Shown one piece after another: positions 13,255 to 13,289 of a stretch of 13,289 nucleotides of DNA; position 1 is the stretch's first letter, and each line of letters begins with the position of its first letter. Source of the stretch: Spirochaetaceae bacterium (GTDB lineage Bacteria; Spirochaetota; Spirochaetia; Treponematales; Breznakiellaceae); contig JAITXS010000061.1 of assembly GCA_031284645.1 (NCBI GenBank), positions 1-13,289 of the forward strand. Reading direction: 5' to 3'. The notes below the pieces were generated by a model. That model saw only the letters and a program-made list of their open reading frames with translations. It was not told the origin of the DNA and searched no databases. Made by a program: the position numbers and the translations under genes.

Positions 13255-13289
13255 ATGGGGTTAGATATGCATAGCAGACACGAGATTGT
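13255..13289 (+). CDS. Possible start of a gene cut by the window end
   Basis: From ATG 13255 the frame reads MGLDMHSRHEI and is still open at the edge; ATG 13267 in the same frame is an alternative start. AAAGG lies nine to ten bases before ATG 13255. Eleven residues are too few for a function. Transposase or integrase genes sometimes start in a similar way, but this is only an impression. Confidence 0.3.
   Translation, partial: MGLDMHSRHEI

Overview
The window reads as a stretch of spirochaete chromosome, most likely Treponema or a close relative. That assignment is an inference from gene content and the style of the genes (a LytR-CpsA-Psr/RsfS pair with a degenerate LCP domain, a very acidic small protein, a simple lipoprotein), not a proven one. 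No rRNA, tRNA, CRISPR array or complete insertion sequence is visible. Base composition looks even across the window, and nothing clearly foreign stands out except perhaps the last ~175 bases.

Left part, + strand (1-3503): the 3' part of feoB (ferrous iron transporter; its GTPase start lies before the window), a small Cys-rich membrane protein of the FeoB-associated kind, and a gene overlapping it that encodes a HisA-HisI-HisE fusion. The fusion carries steps 2, 3 and 4 of histidine biosynthesis in one chain. A stand-alone, extremely acidic 103-residue protein follows (3681-3992).

Middle, - strand (4027-7369): a tightly packed operon read right to left, consisting of a DHH-family phosphoesterase, a divergent LytR-CpsA-Psr protein, the ribosomal silencing factor RsfS, and a sirtuin deacetylase that may have its own promoter. 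A 145-residue Pro/Val-repeat lipoprotein (7593-8030, - strand) lies upstream, separated by a 14-bp perfect stem-loop.

Regulatory gap (8031-8606): 576 bases with no convincing large gene but rich in structure. It holds a palindrome just upstream of the lipoprotein gene, a 9-bp stem with a 36-nt loop, an 18-bp stem flanked by A and T tracts (a bidirectional terminator), a promoter with a T8 run in its spacer, nearly seven TTGGGTA repeats with G-quadruplex potential, a 20-codon leader ORF with a good ribosome binding site, and a 20-bp imperfect palindrome before nagB.

Right part (8607-13115): an amino-sugar uptake and use cluster. nagB (+) converges on a Cof-type HAD phosphatase (-), which lies 6 bases downstream of a PTS IIA-Glc gene (-). 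The IIA gene is divergent from a NagE/PtsG-type IIBC gene (+). The expected flow is PEP -> EI/HPr (not in the window) -> IIA -> IIB -> sugar through IIC, giving N-acetylglucosamine-6-P or glucose-6-P. NagB turns glucosamine-6-P into fructose-6-P, but nagA is absent here. A divergent cutC-family gene overlaps the IIBC stop by one base. The final ~170 bases hold inverted repeats and the possible start of another gene that runs off the window.
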